A stretch of 64,000 nucleotides of DNA from the NCBI GenBank assembly GCA_014529385.2, contig CM043956.1, positions 88,283,221 to 88,347,220 of the forward strand, read 5' to 3'. Position numbers and translations under genes: made by a program. The notes under the pieces were generated by a model that saw only the letters and a program-made list of their open reading frames with translations, did no database searches and was not told the DNA's origin. The stretch is from Adiantum capillus-veneris (taxonomy: Eukaryota; Streptophyta; Polypodiopsida; Polypodiales; Pteridaceae). This document shows, in pieces, positions 55,051 to 64,000 of this stretch (its first letter is position 1; every line of letters begins with the position of its first letter).

Positions 55051-56931
55051 TCAATCCCATAAATCAGAGATGGGAGGGTTTCCTTGGGTATGTTCAGATT
55101 CGAAGGCTGGTTCTTCTTTGCACATCAAAGCTTTAAAAATAGGTGGAGCATTTGCCAACCCGAAGGGAGCCATGCCAATTTGGAGCTTAGACGATGTAGG
55201 CAGATGACTTCTTATCAACGGATTGATACGTTGAAAGTAGGGCTTTAATCTCCATCCATTGACTCTGGTCTTGTGGAGTTTTCCTTATAAATCTGCTAAT
55301 CTGTAACTACCATTCCCAAACTTTGTTTTTATCATGAAAGGTCCCTCCCATCTTTGCAAAAACTTTTTGTCAAGTCGAGTATCAAGTTGGTCATCATAGC
55401 GAAGAACCAACATACCTTTCTTCAATCCTTTCCCCTTGAGCTTCTTGCTGATTTTGTCCCTTTGGCTTGTCGCTTTGGTGATGTAGTGATCAATGGACTC
55501 TTCTCTATCTAGCTCAAGTCGTTGGAGATATAAGATCCTTTCATGTAGAACCTCTTTTGTTTTTTTTTCCACTCTTGCAAGAACGCCCAAGCTTGAGAGC
55601 TCTACCTCAATGGGGAGAAGTGCCTCCTGTCCATAAACTAGATGAAAAGGGGTGAATTGGGTAGATACCTTGAAAGATGTCCTATACGCCCAAAGAGTAG
55701 CCGTCAAATGGTGATCCCAATCATTAGGCCGGTCCACAACCTGCTTAGAAATGATCTTACATATCATTCCATTCACTTTTTCCACCAATCCATTGCATTG
55801 AGGATAGAAGGGTGTGGAATGCAGGTGTTTCACTTTTAACCTCCTCAAGAGATCATTCAAAAGGTCAGCCCTAAAACCCGGGCCTCGATCTGATAAGATT
55901 TCTAGGGGTGTTCCAAACCTACTACAAATATGATCAAAAATAAACTTTGATACCTCTTCAGCTGTGATTCGGGTTGTGCTTGTTGCTTCTGCCCATCGTG
56001 TCATGTAGTCAACACCCATGATGAAGAAAACCTTCCCTGTAGAAGTACGAGGTAGGGGACCTATTGCATCCACATCCCACTTTTCAAAAGGGCCATAAGA
56101 TATTATTGGGACTCGAGGCTCATATGTTAGTCGTCTATCCCCAGCAATTTGGCATGGCTTACATGCCTTACACCAATATTGGACATCACGATGTAAGCTC
56201 GGCCAAATAAACCCTGCTTGTAAAATCTTCCTACTTGTAATATCTTGAGAAAAGTGACCACCACAGACATCATCATTACATGAAAGAAGAATTTTCTCTA
56301 TCTCTTGCACACTTGGTACTCTCCTCAAGACCAAATCATTCCCTTTGTGATATAAATCATCCCCGATCAACTGGTAAGGTGTGGCCTTCTTAACTAGTCT
56401 ATGTCTTTGCACCTTGTCTAAGTGTTTGGGACACTCACCTGCTTGTAGAAAGAAGATAATGTCTTTTAGCTCCTCTTGACCTTGATATTTGGGTTCATAT
56501 AGTTTCACACCTCCTACCGCCATTTGAAGCTTTTCATTTGCGAGTAAGTCTTCTTCCTTGTTATGAGTTCTCACAATCTGTTGTACCTGTGTTGCTTTAA
56601 AACCCTTCATCAAAGCTCTTACACTACTAAGCCACTCAAACAATGTACGATTCTTGCACCTCCAAGTCCCTTGGATTTGCCTGACCACTAGCAAAGAATC
56701 ACCTTTTATAATAAGTCTTTTTATGCCTAATTCTTTGCGTTCTTCTAACCCAAGGGTTAGAGCAACATACTCAGCCTCATTGTTATAGTGAGCACTGGGT
56801 AGAGTGATACCTTTTCTAACCATTATCTCCTTTTGTGGGTTCAAAATGATGATTCCCCCTGCTGCTTTGTCTTGTTGGCGTTGATAAGCTCCGTCAAAGC
56901 ATAAAGTATGGGCATTATCAATCTCCTTCAC
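55051..56931 (-). pseudogene. Second RNase H and integrase of gypsy B
   Basis: Starts with VKEIDNAHTLCFDGAYQ. The archaeal-type RNase H is recognised by FDGAYQ, AAGGIIILN, NNEAEYVALTLGL, IIKGDSLLVV and NKEEDLLAN. Integrase has CGGHFS...WCKACKPCQ (zinc region), the catalytic residues in DVDAIGPLPRT, EILSDRGPGF and GLVEKVNGM, then LWAYRTSFKVSTQFTPFHLV and MLVLRYDDQLDTRLDKKF. A TAA at 55285-55287 after SYRLADL interrupts the C-terminus; in the same frame it continues TRVNGWRLKPYF to a stop at 55051. DDE residues are intact in this copy. No chromodomain was seen. Confidence 0.93.
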
Positions 56932-56937
56932 TTTGAA

Positions 56938-58386
56938 CTATTTTGAGCCTTCCTCTCTTTGTATTCGTGATCCTTCCCTTTCTCTCACTTTGTAGGTGAG
57001 AATGTCTGCAAGTCCTGCTCTTGTGCTATCTTCTACAAGGAAAGTGTATTCAAATTCTTGGATTTCAAGCACCCACTTTGCTATTATAGATGAGAGGCTC
57101 ATGTGTTGTACTACATATGGTAGATTGTGCTCTAACGTGAGAAAAACAAATGGCACAGGGAGAAGATACGATCGAAACTTACTTACCGCAAACAAGATTG
57201 CAAAGACCACTTTCTCCATTTCAGTGTATCCCTTCTCGGTCGGAGTCATCACCTTGCTTGCAAAATAGATCGGCCTCATGTATGATGTTTTAGGATATTT
57301 TTGCATCAAAACAACACCAATTGCTTCAAAACCTACACTTGGAGTGACATAGTAGGTCTCCTTTGGATCTGGTGGCATTAGGATTGGGAGAGAGCTAAGA
57401 ATGCCCTTCACTTCCTCAAAACATTTTGCATGTTCCCTCCCCCATTCAAATGTAGATTGGCTTGCCAACCTATGCAAAGGGGCGATGGCTTCTGCTAGGA
57501 GATGGATGAAGCGAGACATGTACCTCACTTTGTGGTTGAAGGTCATTAGCTCCTTAGTTGTTGTTGGTGGAGATAATGACAAAAGGGCCTCTACTTTAGA
57601 GGGATCCACTTGAATTCCTTGTGAAGAAACCACATGGCCTAGAAAAACCACCTGAGATTCACCGATATGACACTTCTCTGGGTTAAGTTGTCCCCCAAAT
57701 TGATGGAGCCTCTTAAGCCCCTCTTCAACCTTTTGGTAGTAAAGTGATCTACAACTATAAATACAAAAATCATCCATAAAGACTCTTATAGATTTTCCAA
57801 AGAATGGCTGAAATAAAAATATTGTGAATCTCATGAAGGTGCTAGGAGCATTGGTGATCCCAAAAGGCATTACTTTGAATGCAAAACATCCCCAAGGTGT
57901 GATGAAGATGGTTTTTGGTTGGTCCTCTTTTGCTATTCTAATTTGAAAATATCCTGAATACCCATCACACACAGTGTAGCATTCGTGACCTGCTACTTCA
58001 TTCAAAATTTCATCTTGGAAAGGGAGAGGGAACTGGTCCCTCTTTGTCGTAGCGTTGAGGGGTTTGTAATCCACGCAGACCCTCCACTTACCATTCTTCT
58101 TGGGAGTGACTACAATAGGTGATACCCATTCGGAGTTGGATACTGGATAGATGAAGCCAGCCTTCAAGAGTCGATTCACTTCTTGTAGGAGAGCCTTTTG
58201 TTTCACAGATCCTAGTCGCCTTAACTTTTGAGCCACGGGTTTGGTCCCTGGTTTCAATTCAATTCGATGCTCTATTACATCTACACCTCTTATTTGTGAG
58301 TAGTCAGTGATAAACAAATTGGGATACGTCCTTAACATATTGATGTAGGACCTCTTCTCCTCACAAGTAAGATCTTTTGCAAGCAT
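56938..58386 (-). pseudogene. Reverse transcriptase and first RNase H of gypsy B
   Basis: An open frame of 482 codons from MLAKDLTC. RT landmarks are LRRLGSVKQKALLQEV, WVSPIVVTPKKNGKWRVCVD, TPWGCFAFKVMPFGITNAP, and the catalytic RVFMDDFCIYS (FMDD in place of Y-x-DD). RNase H-type sequence follows (PIYFASKVMTPTEKGYT, KFRSYLLPVP). It is joined to the protease upstream by a frameshift near 58400. A TAG at 56938-56940 separates it from the next domain in the same frame. Intact apart from these borders. Confidence 0.93.
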
Positions 58387-59635
58387 CTTCTCAAATCCTT
58401 CTTCAAGGTGGTGGCATCTTTCATCCCCTCGTGTGTGATTGTCTGTGGCTTTTCTTCTACAGGAACATCTTGAGTGTTGACGTTGAATACAATTCCCATT
58501 ACATCCAAAGAAGACTCCTCTTCACTGGTTGATGCACTGGTTGATGCTTCCTCATCACTTGAGTAAGGACTCTCCTCCTCGCTCTCTTCATCTGCTGTGG
58601 TTTCATAGTTGATATCTAGTTGCTTTCCTTCTCGCCAATCATACACCACCAGTTGACCCTTCTTAAGAATCAAACGACCACTTCTCCATTTTTGATTTGC
58701 ATTCACGCAATGAGCCAAGGCCTCCCTAGGATGATGGGATAGCCCTCCCCCTTAGCTGGCATGACATACATATCTACTCGTGCATCTATGTTACATATAG
58801 AGACTTTTACATTTTCAATGATCCCCAAACACTTCACACTTGAGTTGTTGGCTAGCCTAGCTTGACAATTAGAGGACTTTGTAATTTCAAGCCCTAACCT
58901 GTTCATTGATTTTTCCGTGATCACACGCATTTGAGCTCCACCATCAACATATACATTAGACACCTTTTTACCCCTTATGTAAGCATCCACAATGGGTTCC
59001 ACATATTTTTGTAGCTTTGAGGCCACAACCTTAATGGAAAGATTTGCTTTCTTTTTTGGAATTCTTGTACTTACCAACTTTGGCCATTGCCTTCTTACTT
59101 TGGCTGATAGGTGTAGAAGTTGAGGCCATGAAATTTTTGGCTTTTGGGTTTGTAAATCCTCCAGGATGTTGTAGGGCTCTAGCTCCTTTCCCAATGGGAA
59201 GTCTTTGATACCAATTTCCCTTCGCCTTGATCTTTTCTTCCTGCTACTTTCACCTTCTTCCATCTTTGACTTCTTCTTCTTGTCCCTTCTGGCTGAATTT
59301 GTTCCTTCACTTCTCATGTCTTCATCCTTATCATGTGCTCTTGTGCGTTTTTCTGCCGGCATAACATCAAAGTTTAGAGTATGCTCATCTATTACCTCTT
59401 CTAGCTTGATGATGTTGACTCCTCTTTCTTCCTCCTCATGTGGGACGGGAGGTATATTTGCTGGTGGTGGTGGTCGACGAAGGATTTGTGGGCCTTGAGC
59501 TAGTTCTTGCTGCACAGTGAGAGGAGGCGGTCTGGGGGGATATATGTCTCCCGAAAGTCGCCTTGGATGTGGACAATTGTACATGCCATGGCCCATTTCA
59601 TTGCAATTCCAACATCGCAACTCTTGAGCTTGTCT
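58332..59635 (-). pseudogene. Zinc knuckle, protease and linker of gypsy B
   Basis: After an in-frame TGA at 59636-59638 the gag frame continues with CWNCNEMGHGMYNC (C-X2-C-X4-H-X4-C). A charged linker (KKKSKMEEGESSRKKRSRRR) follows, then a retropepsin-like domain with YVDGGAQMRVI and YPIILGRPWL. A frameshift near 58715 moves to the frame NANQKWRSGRLILKKG. The acidic Ser-rich linker ends VMGIVFNV, exactly the region where element A carries the giant transposon. A second frameshift near 58400 precedes RT. The protease uses DGG rather than DTG or DSG. Confidence 0.88.
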
Positions 59636-60367
59636 TCATTGATTGAGATTCCCTTCTCTTGGTTTTCGTTGTTGAGGTAGGCCCTGTACTAGATTCAGAG
59701 TGAGGTTCTCAAGCTGTTGAGTTAGCCTTTGTAAAACCTCTTGTTGAGAGTTATCTCCTATTTGTGAAGGTTGTGCAAGAGGGGCCCTAATTGGTGTTTC
59801 CATGGTTTGTGAAGACTCCCTCTCACTCACTTCATTCAAAACCCTTGCTCTATGTGCTTGGAAGTGTAGTTTTCTAAACTTGATGATGGCTACCTCACGT
59901 GCTTCTTCGAAGGTGGATGGGAATTTTAGCTCTACTTTAGCCTTTAAAAGTGGATACAAGCCACCCATGAATCTCTCTTTTTTTAGAAAGTTAGGTGCAC
60001 CACCATGATTTTCTAATGTAGCCTCCCACCTACCCCATAGATTGACAAAGGTTGCTTCATAAGATGGATAGTCTGCAAGTGATACCTGCTTATGTCCAAT
60101 AAGACATTTCCATAGTCCTTCAGAAGTATCACCTTGCCCGAACTTGGAGAGGAAGCTTGCTCGCAGTCTCTCCCAATTGGACTTGATTTGGGGTTGCAAG
60201 GTCTCATACCATGCTTTAGCTTCTGATTTTAGAACCAACGGGAAGGCTCGTAACTTTACTTCCTCTTCATCTCTCCCGGATATGAGATGTGCCATCTCCA
60301 AGTTGTCAAGAAACTCTTGCGCATCTTCCCCACTTCTTGCATAGAACGTGGGAAAAGAACTTGACAT
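59636..60367 (-). CDS. gag N-terminal (capsid-like) domain of gypsy B
   Basis: A 243-codon frame from MSSSFPTFYARSGEDAQEFL. The Retrotrans_gag pattern is clear: FPLVLKSEAKAWYETL, NWERLRASFLSKFGQ, DYPSYEATFVNLWGRWE and FMGGLYPLLKAKVELKF. It ends at an in-frame TGA just before the zinc knuckle, so the two gag halves are now separate unless read through. This is the domain missing from element A. Confidence 0.9.
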   Translation of the reverse strand: MSSSFPTFYARSGEDAQEFLDNLEMAHLISGRDEEEVKLRAFPLVLKSEAKAWYETLQPQIKSNWERLRASFLSKFGQGDTSEGLWKCLIGHKQVSLADYPSYEATFVNLWGRWEATLENHGGAPNFLKKERFMGGLYPLLKAKVELKFPSTFEEAREVAIIKFRKLHFQAHRARVLNEVSERESSQTMETPIRAPLAQPSQIGDNSQQEVLQRLTQQLENLTLNLVQGLPQQRKPREGNLNQ

Positions 60368-60995
60368 TTTGTTTAGACTTTTTGAAATTTCTTTTTTTTA
60401 AAGAAACTTTTCTCTTATGGGCCGCACAAGATTGTTGACACTATAAATCTGATTACATTAAAATGAAGATGTACACATCCATTGTTAATTCGTACTTTAT
60501 CATAGGTAGAATAAATGGTATAATTGAAGCATTGATATCATTGAGACGAGTGGATCCAAATATCCTCCTTATGATAGATTGAAACCTAAACTTAGTTGCA
60601 ATGATTATATGAATGGATTTTCGAGCAATAGGCCTAAAAGGTTCATTGTTTTGATCGTGATTCATGTGCTACTCCTCGTTGTTGGTTTGAAGACCTTGTT
60701 CCTTCATATGGCCCTTGAGCACCCCTTCACCACTCCTTGTTCTTGCCTTTAAAACAAAATGAAAACGTGAACATCAAAAGAAGTTTCATAATTGATTATT
60801 GGAAGTATAATTGGATTGGGTGATGCCAGTATTTCTCTAAGTCTTTCTGCACCAAATATAAAAACAATGCGTTGCTGGAAAAATACTTTTCTATCTATGT
60901 GAACATTTACTCTAATGAGTTGTGCAAAATGAAATGGATAGATGGGAACTCCATTGTTCATCACTAAAAAATTTGAAGGTAACCTGGAAATATGT
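60368..60995 (-). other. Leader of gypsy B with internal tandem duplication
   Basis: Untranslated region between the primer site and gag. Two stretches about 296 bp apart (60453-60665 and 60749-60964) encode similar short peptides on the minus strand (MIKYELTMDVYIFIL and IINYETSFDVHVFIL), so they are diverged copies of each other. Confidence 0.55.
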
Positions 60996-61013
60996 TCCTC
61001 AGTGGGGGCACCA
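60996..61013 (-). other. Candidate primer-binding site of gypsy B
   Basis: TGGTGCCCCCACTGAGG on the minus strand, five bases after the 5' LTR end. It starts TGG, as expected for pairing with the CCA end of a tRNA. The tRNA could not be assigned without a tRNA set. Confidence 0.6.
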
Positions 61014-61018
61014 CTTTA

Positions 61019-63093
61019 TGAGGGTGATCTTTTTGAAATGGGGCCTCTAAACCCAAACCAATGGGCCTACCCTAACAAAATGTTTGTAAAGAGGTACGCA
61101 CACTACTTGGGGCAACACCTTCTTTTGGGAGTGGAGAAGGAAACCAATCAAAATAACACTTACACTAACCCACTCAAGCAACACACTTTGAAAACCCCCT
61201 TAATCTATATACACTTTGGACACTTGAACACCATCAACGATTATGCAACCCAATGCCATGCATCAAAATGAAATATGCAATTTGTGGAATAGCATTCACC
61301 TTCTCCCCATAAGAATACCCATAATACATCCAAACTCTTCCTCTCTCAAGCACTCATCAAAAAATCACGCGCACAAGACTTGCCTCTCAAACACACAAGA
61401 GAATCACTTACATCAAACTAACACACTTTGCATAAAGAGCTCATCTCCATCTATGCAAATGCCGTGACACAAATAAAATCACCATGAGAGGTAGCCACAT
61501 GCATATGTAATGAAGCAAAAGAGAGTTGGAGTGAGAAATTTCTTTAGACCAATTGAATAAGTGTGGAGAAACAAACCAATGGTAAATTGAGAATAGAACA
61601 CTTACTTGATTTCTCGCACACCTTTTAAGGGGAGGACAGACGCTGGCTAACCATCACGAATTGCGACACTTGAAAGTTATGAAGATGATTTCATGATCAT
61701 TAACATAACCATGAGAGAGATCATGATGTATTTACAAGTTATTGAGGTGCTAAAAATGATTTATTGGGTTGATGGAGTAAGAGATTGTAGAATGGAAAGA
61801 GTGGAGAATAGAGTTGCACTTCCTCCAAAGAGGAGGGTTAGGAGGGAGGATGTGAAAGAGGGAGAGTTGGGGTTTTATCTACTATTGATCAAGAAACAAC
61901 ATGAAGTTGAAAATATAGGTGTGTGTCCTTGAGTCTCTCCAAGGGGGGCTATTTATACTTGTGTAGGAGTGAGATTATGCTACACTTATTTAAAGTAAGT
62001 GATTAGACATAATTAAGTGTCCTTTGACCACTCATTGAATATTGGACATAAAAGGGACTATTTATTCACCAAAAATATCATTTTAGACCGTGAAGGCTCC
62101 ATAGGGGTGCATAATGTAGGTGGGCCCCACCATGAGGCCCTATGGGTGGCTCCTGCGGGGTATCTCAACTTGTGTGTCTTGGCATTTAGAAAGCATCTTT
62201 AGGTTGGTCCCATCACATTCAAGTGACCTTGAACACTCATTGCTCTTCTAGAAGATGAGTAGGCGAAAAATAAGATCTCACCCTCTTGATTTACTTGATT
62301 TACAGTTCCCTTTTGCTACGAATCTGATAGATTTATACTATTTTGACCATAACGTTTTACCTATAGCTTGGAATGACATGCTTCAAAAGGCAAAATTGAC
62401 CTTCTCAACATGTTTGATATGAATTCGGACTATTCTTCACGCCCATGCACCAAGGAATTCGGTTTGGATGGTCCACACTAGGCTAGGGAACCTTTTGCTT
62501 CCAAGTCTTCTTGTATGGGCCCTTTGCTTGTATGCATCCAAGGGGAATCATGCTTTTTCAAAAGCCTATGATGCTTAAACAAATAGAGGAGGGCCCAATA
62601 TTATTTTCTAGTGAAAAGAATATACAATTGGAGTCTTTTTGAAAGGAGAGAAACTATATGTATATTCTTAAGAGATATTGGGCCACCTATGTAGGGGGCA
62701 TAGAAGACTTGTAGAGAGGGACCATAATCTTTGGTAAAGACAAGTGGAGAGTTGATTTCCATGGGAATTTATCTATATGGGGTGGAAGATGGATATATTA
62801 TTTTTCTACTACTAATTCACAAGAGGTAAGAAAGTTTGGGGGTATATAGTTGGTTATTGTATGCTTATTCTATTTACAAAGCAAATAAGAAAAGGGTGGT
62901 AATATAAATATATGACTAAGGTGAAATTTTTGGGAAGAGTATAATGTATGTGTCGCCCCAAAGGTTAAAGGAAGAGGGGGAATTTACTCTAGATAACTTA
63001 ATAGCGTAGAAAAATATATACACATATGAGGAAGAGGACGTTGAGTAGGCTGAAAAATGTTGCAAAAAGATGGTTACCATTTAATGCCACTCA
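61019..63093 (-). repeat. 5' LTR of gypsy B
   Basis: TGAGGGTGATC to GCCACTCA on the plus strand, matching 52806-54879. A minus-strand TATAAATA lies at 61950-61957 and would drive the element's RNA. Confidence 0.93.
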
Positions 63094-63097
63094 CTTC
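63094..63097. other. CTTC target duplication of gypsy B, right copy
   Basis: CTTC directly follows the right LTR and matches 52802-52805. Confidence 0.65.
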
Positions 63098-63937
63098 TAA
63101 TAGTTGTTTTGGAATCCATCATGATTTGGTCTTGACTCTGCTAGGGCGCGCTCTTGGTTTTCCGGGGAAAATTTTTTCTTGGAATGGATGGGAGGGTTGA
63201 GGTAGTTGGAAGAAGGCCTTGGGGACCCATTGATATGTACTCTTAGGTCGTGCAGGTTGAGTACTTGCAATATTACTGCTTGCTGCAACTACAAGTGTTG
63301 AAGTGCTAGGCTCATGGGTAGCTAGCAAAGACGAGTTAACCACCTTGGCTTGTGAATGTTGGCTATCCTTCAACTTTGCTATAGTTTGCAACGTAGGTGA
63401 CTTTACTTGAATGATAGGGGTAAGAGTCGGTGGTCGCGTCGAGACACTACCAGTATCCCAATCAATAGTGCATTTGGTTGCCAACATCCACCTGCGTCCT
63501 AGGTTCACGTTGCCTTCCATAGCTCCCGCGGGAATGACTAGAAACCTCTGCACTATGCTTCCATTGTCATAGACAACAGGGGTCTGAAGGACTCCAAGAA
63601 TAGCAGTTTTCTTTTTATTAATGTCCTTGACTTGCATCATACTCGGGGATAGGGTCGGTTTCCCTAATTGACACCAAACTCCATAGGACAACAAATTGTG
63701 TTTAGCTCCCGTATCTAATAAGGCATTGTATAGTACTTTCCCATAGGGGCTACTTAGCTCAATTGGGTATCGTAGGGGTGGCTCAAATTCTAATGAGTCG
63801 TCATTTGTGTCCTCAAAAAATGCTTGCGTGATTCCCAGATTAGCCTCTCGTTGGAGTCTAAGAAGTTGTTGTCGTTCTCGAGCCTCAAATCTTGCTTGGA
63901 TTTTTTTAAGCTCTGCTTGTTCCTTGGCAGCCTTCTT
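63094..63937 (-). pseudogene. gag-protease of the element that hosts gypsy B (N-terminal part in window)
   Basis: The frame opens after a stop near 63938 with KKAAKEQAELKKIQARFE (helical, charged), then PPLRYPIELSSPYGK and the retropepsin active site LLDTGAKHNLLSYG, followed by VNLGRRWMLATKCTIDWD. A Ser/Pro/Thr-rich tail has YQWVPKAFFQ. A TGA at 63119-63121 is followed in the same frame by WIPKQLL, into the insertion site and on to 52805. The DTG motif differs from the DGG of elements A and B, so this is another lineage. Sequence beyond 63940 is probably more gag, in a shifted frame. Confidence 0.7.
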
Positions 63938-64000
63938 TTACTATGAACATCAAATTTTCTATCGCCATGTTTAACTCTCTCTTCTTCATATAGTGTTTTT

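Larger units (their letters stand above)
52806..63093 (-). mobile_element. Ty3/gypsy (Tat-like) LTR retrotransposon B, complete structure
   Basis: It is on the minus strand: 5' LTR 61019-63093, primer site, leader with an internal duplication, gag, protease, RT, RNase H, second RNase H, integrase, purine tract, 3' LTR 52806-54879. LTR lengths are 2075 and 2074 bp and they differ at only a few percent of positions by eye, suggesting fairly recent insertion. A 4-bp duplication (CTTC) flanks it. Several stops and two frameshifts mean it cannot encode intact products itself. It is inserted in a gag-protease element. Confidence 0.92.

Noticed and set aside
53479-62202. Short frames repeated in both gypsy B LTRs (MIINITMREIMM, MSFDHSLNIGHK)
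   Set aside because: Present twice only because LTRs are duplicated; no coding signature and no context supporting translation.
1-64000. tRNA, rRNA, telomere or centromere sequences
   Set aside because: None was recognised on either strand by eye. The higher-order arrays are confined to the giant element and are too long and internally mixed for a simple centromeric satellite.

Overview
The window reads as nuclear DNA of a land plant with a repeat-rich genome. The evidence is two Ty3/gypsy elements with the dual RNase H arrangement of the plant Tat lineage, a CACTA (En/Spm) TNP2 transposase remnant, spliceosomal GT-AG introns and long microsatellites. No ordinary single-copy host gene, tRNA or rRNA was recognised. 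A non-seed plant (fern, lycophyte or bryophyte) would fit, but that is inference and no species is claimed. Almost everything visible is nested mobile DNA.

The main finding is an apparent giant DNA transposon of about 31.9 kb (2711-34637) inserted in the gag-pol gene of gypsy element A (41-40088). It has a perfect 14-bp terminal inverted repeat starting CACTAGG, and a TTAA duplication at both ends. Removing it with one TTAA rejoins the gypsy reading frame exactly. Inside the termini, inverted sequence blocks lie about 650-680 bp from both ends. Both arms are packed with copies of an 18-24 bp motif (core GGTCCACCACTTGTCCAA) organised into roughly 360/440-bp higher-order units. The arms are inverted relative to each other, with the switch near 11.1-11.5 kb. 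Next to the right end is an intact 1075-codon gene that resembles a DDE-type transposase (DUF7869-like core with a D...D...HTHEDID pattern, Cys clusters and a helix-turn-helix-like segment). On the other strand lie decayed, intron-containing cargo genes: two FCP1/HAD-like phosphatases (one with a SAP-like tail), a SET-domain gene, and a ParB-like gene with a possible methyltransferase motif.

Gypsy A has lost the 3' part of its 5' LTR, its primer site and the gag N-terminus, and its pol gene carries four in-frame stops. From 40.1 to 52.3 kb lie a CACTA TNP2 pseudogene with a visible intron, a 2-kb polypurine/polypyrimidine block that switches strand, a 64-nt near-perfect hairpin, a triplicated microsatellite-ended unit and ends of further LTR elements on the minus strand.

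From 52.3 kb to the right edge, a minus-strand gag-protease retroelement (52290-52805 and 63094-63937) is split by a complete but mutated Tat-like gypsy element B (52806-63093). B has 2074/2075-bp LTRs, a 4-bp duplication, gag, protease, RT, two RNases H and integrase. Removing B again restores the reading register of its host element, so the window shows two independent cases of nesting proven by reading frame.
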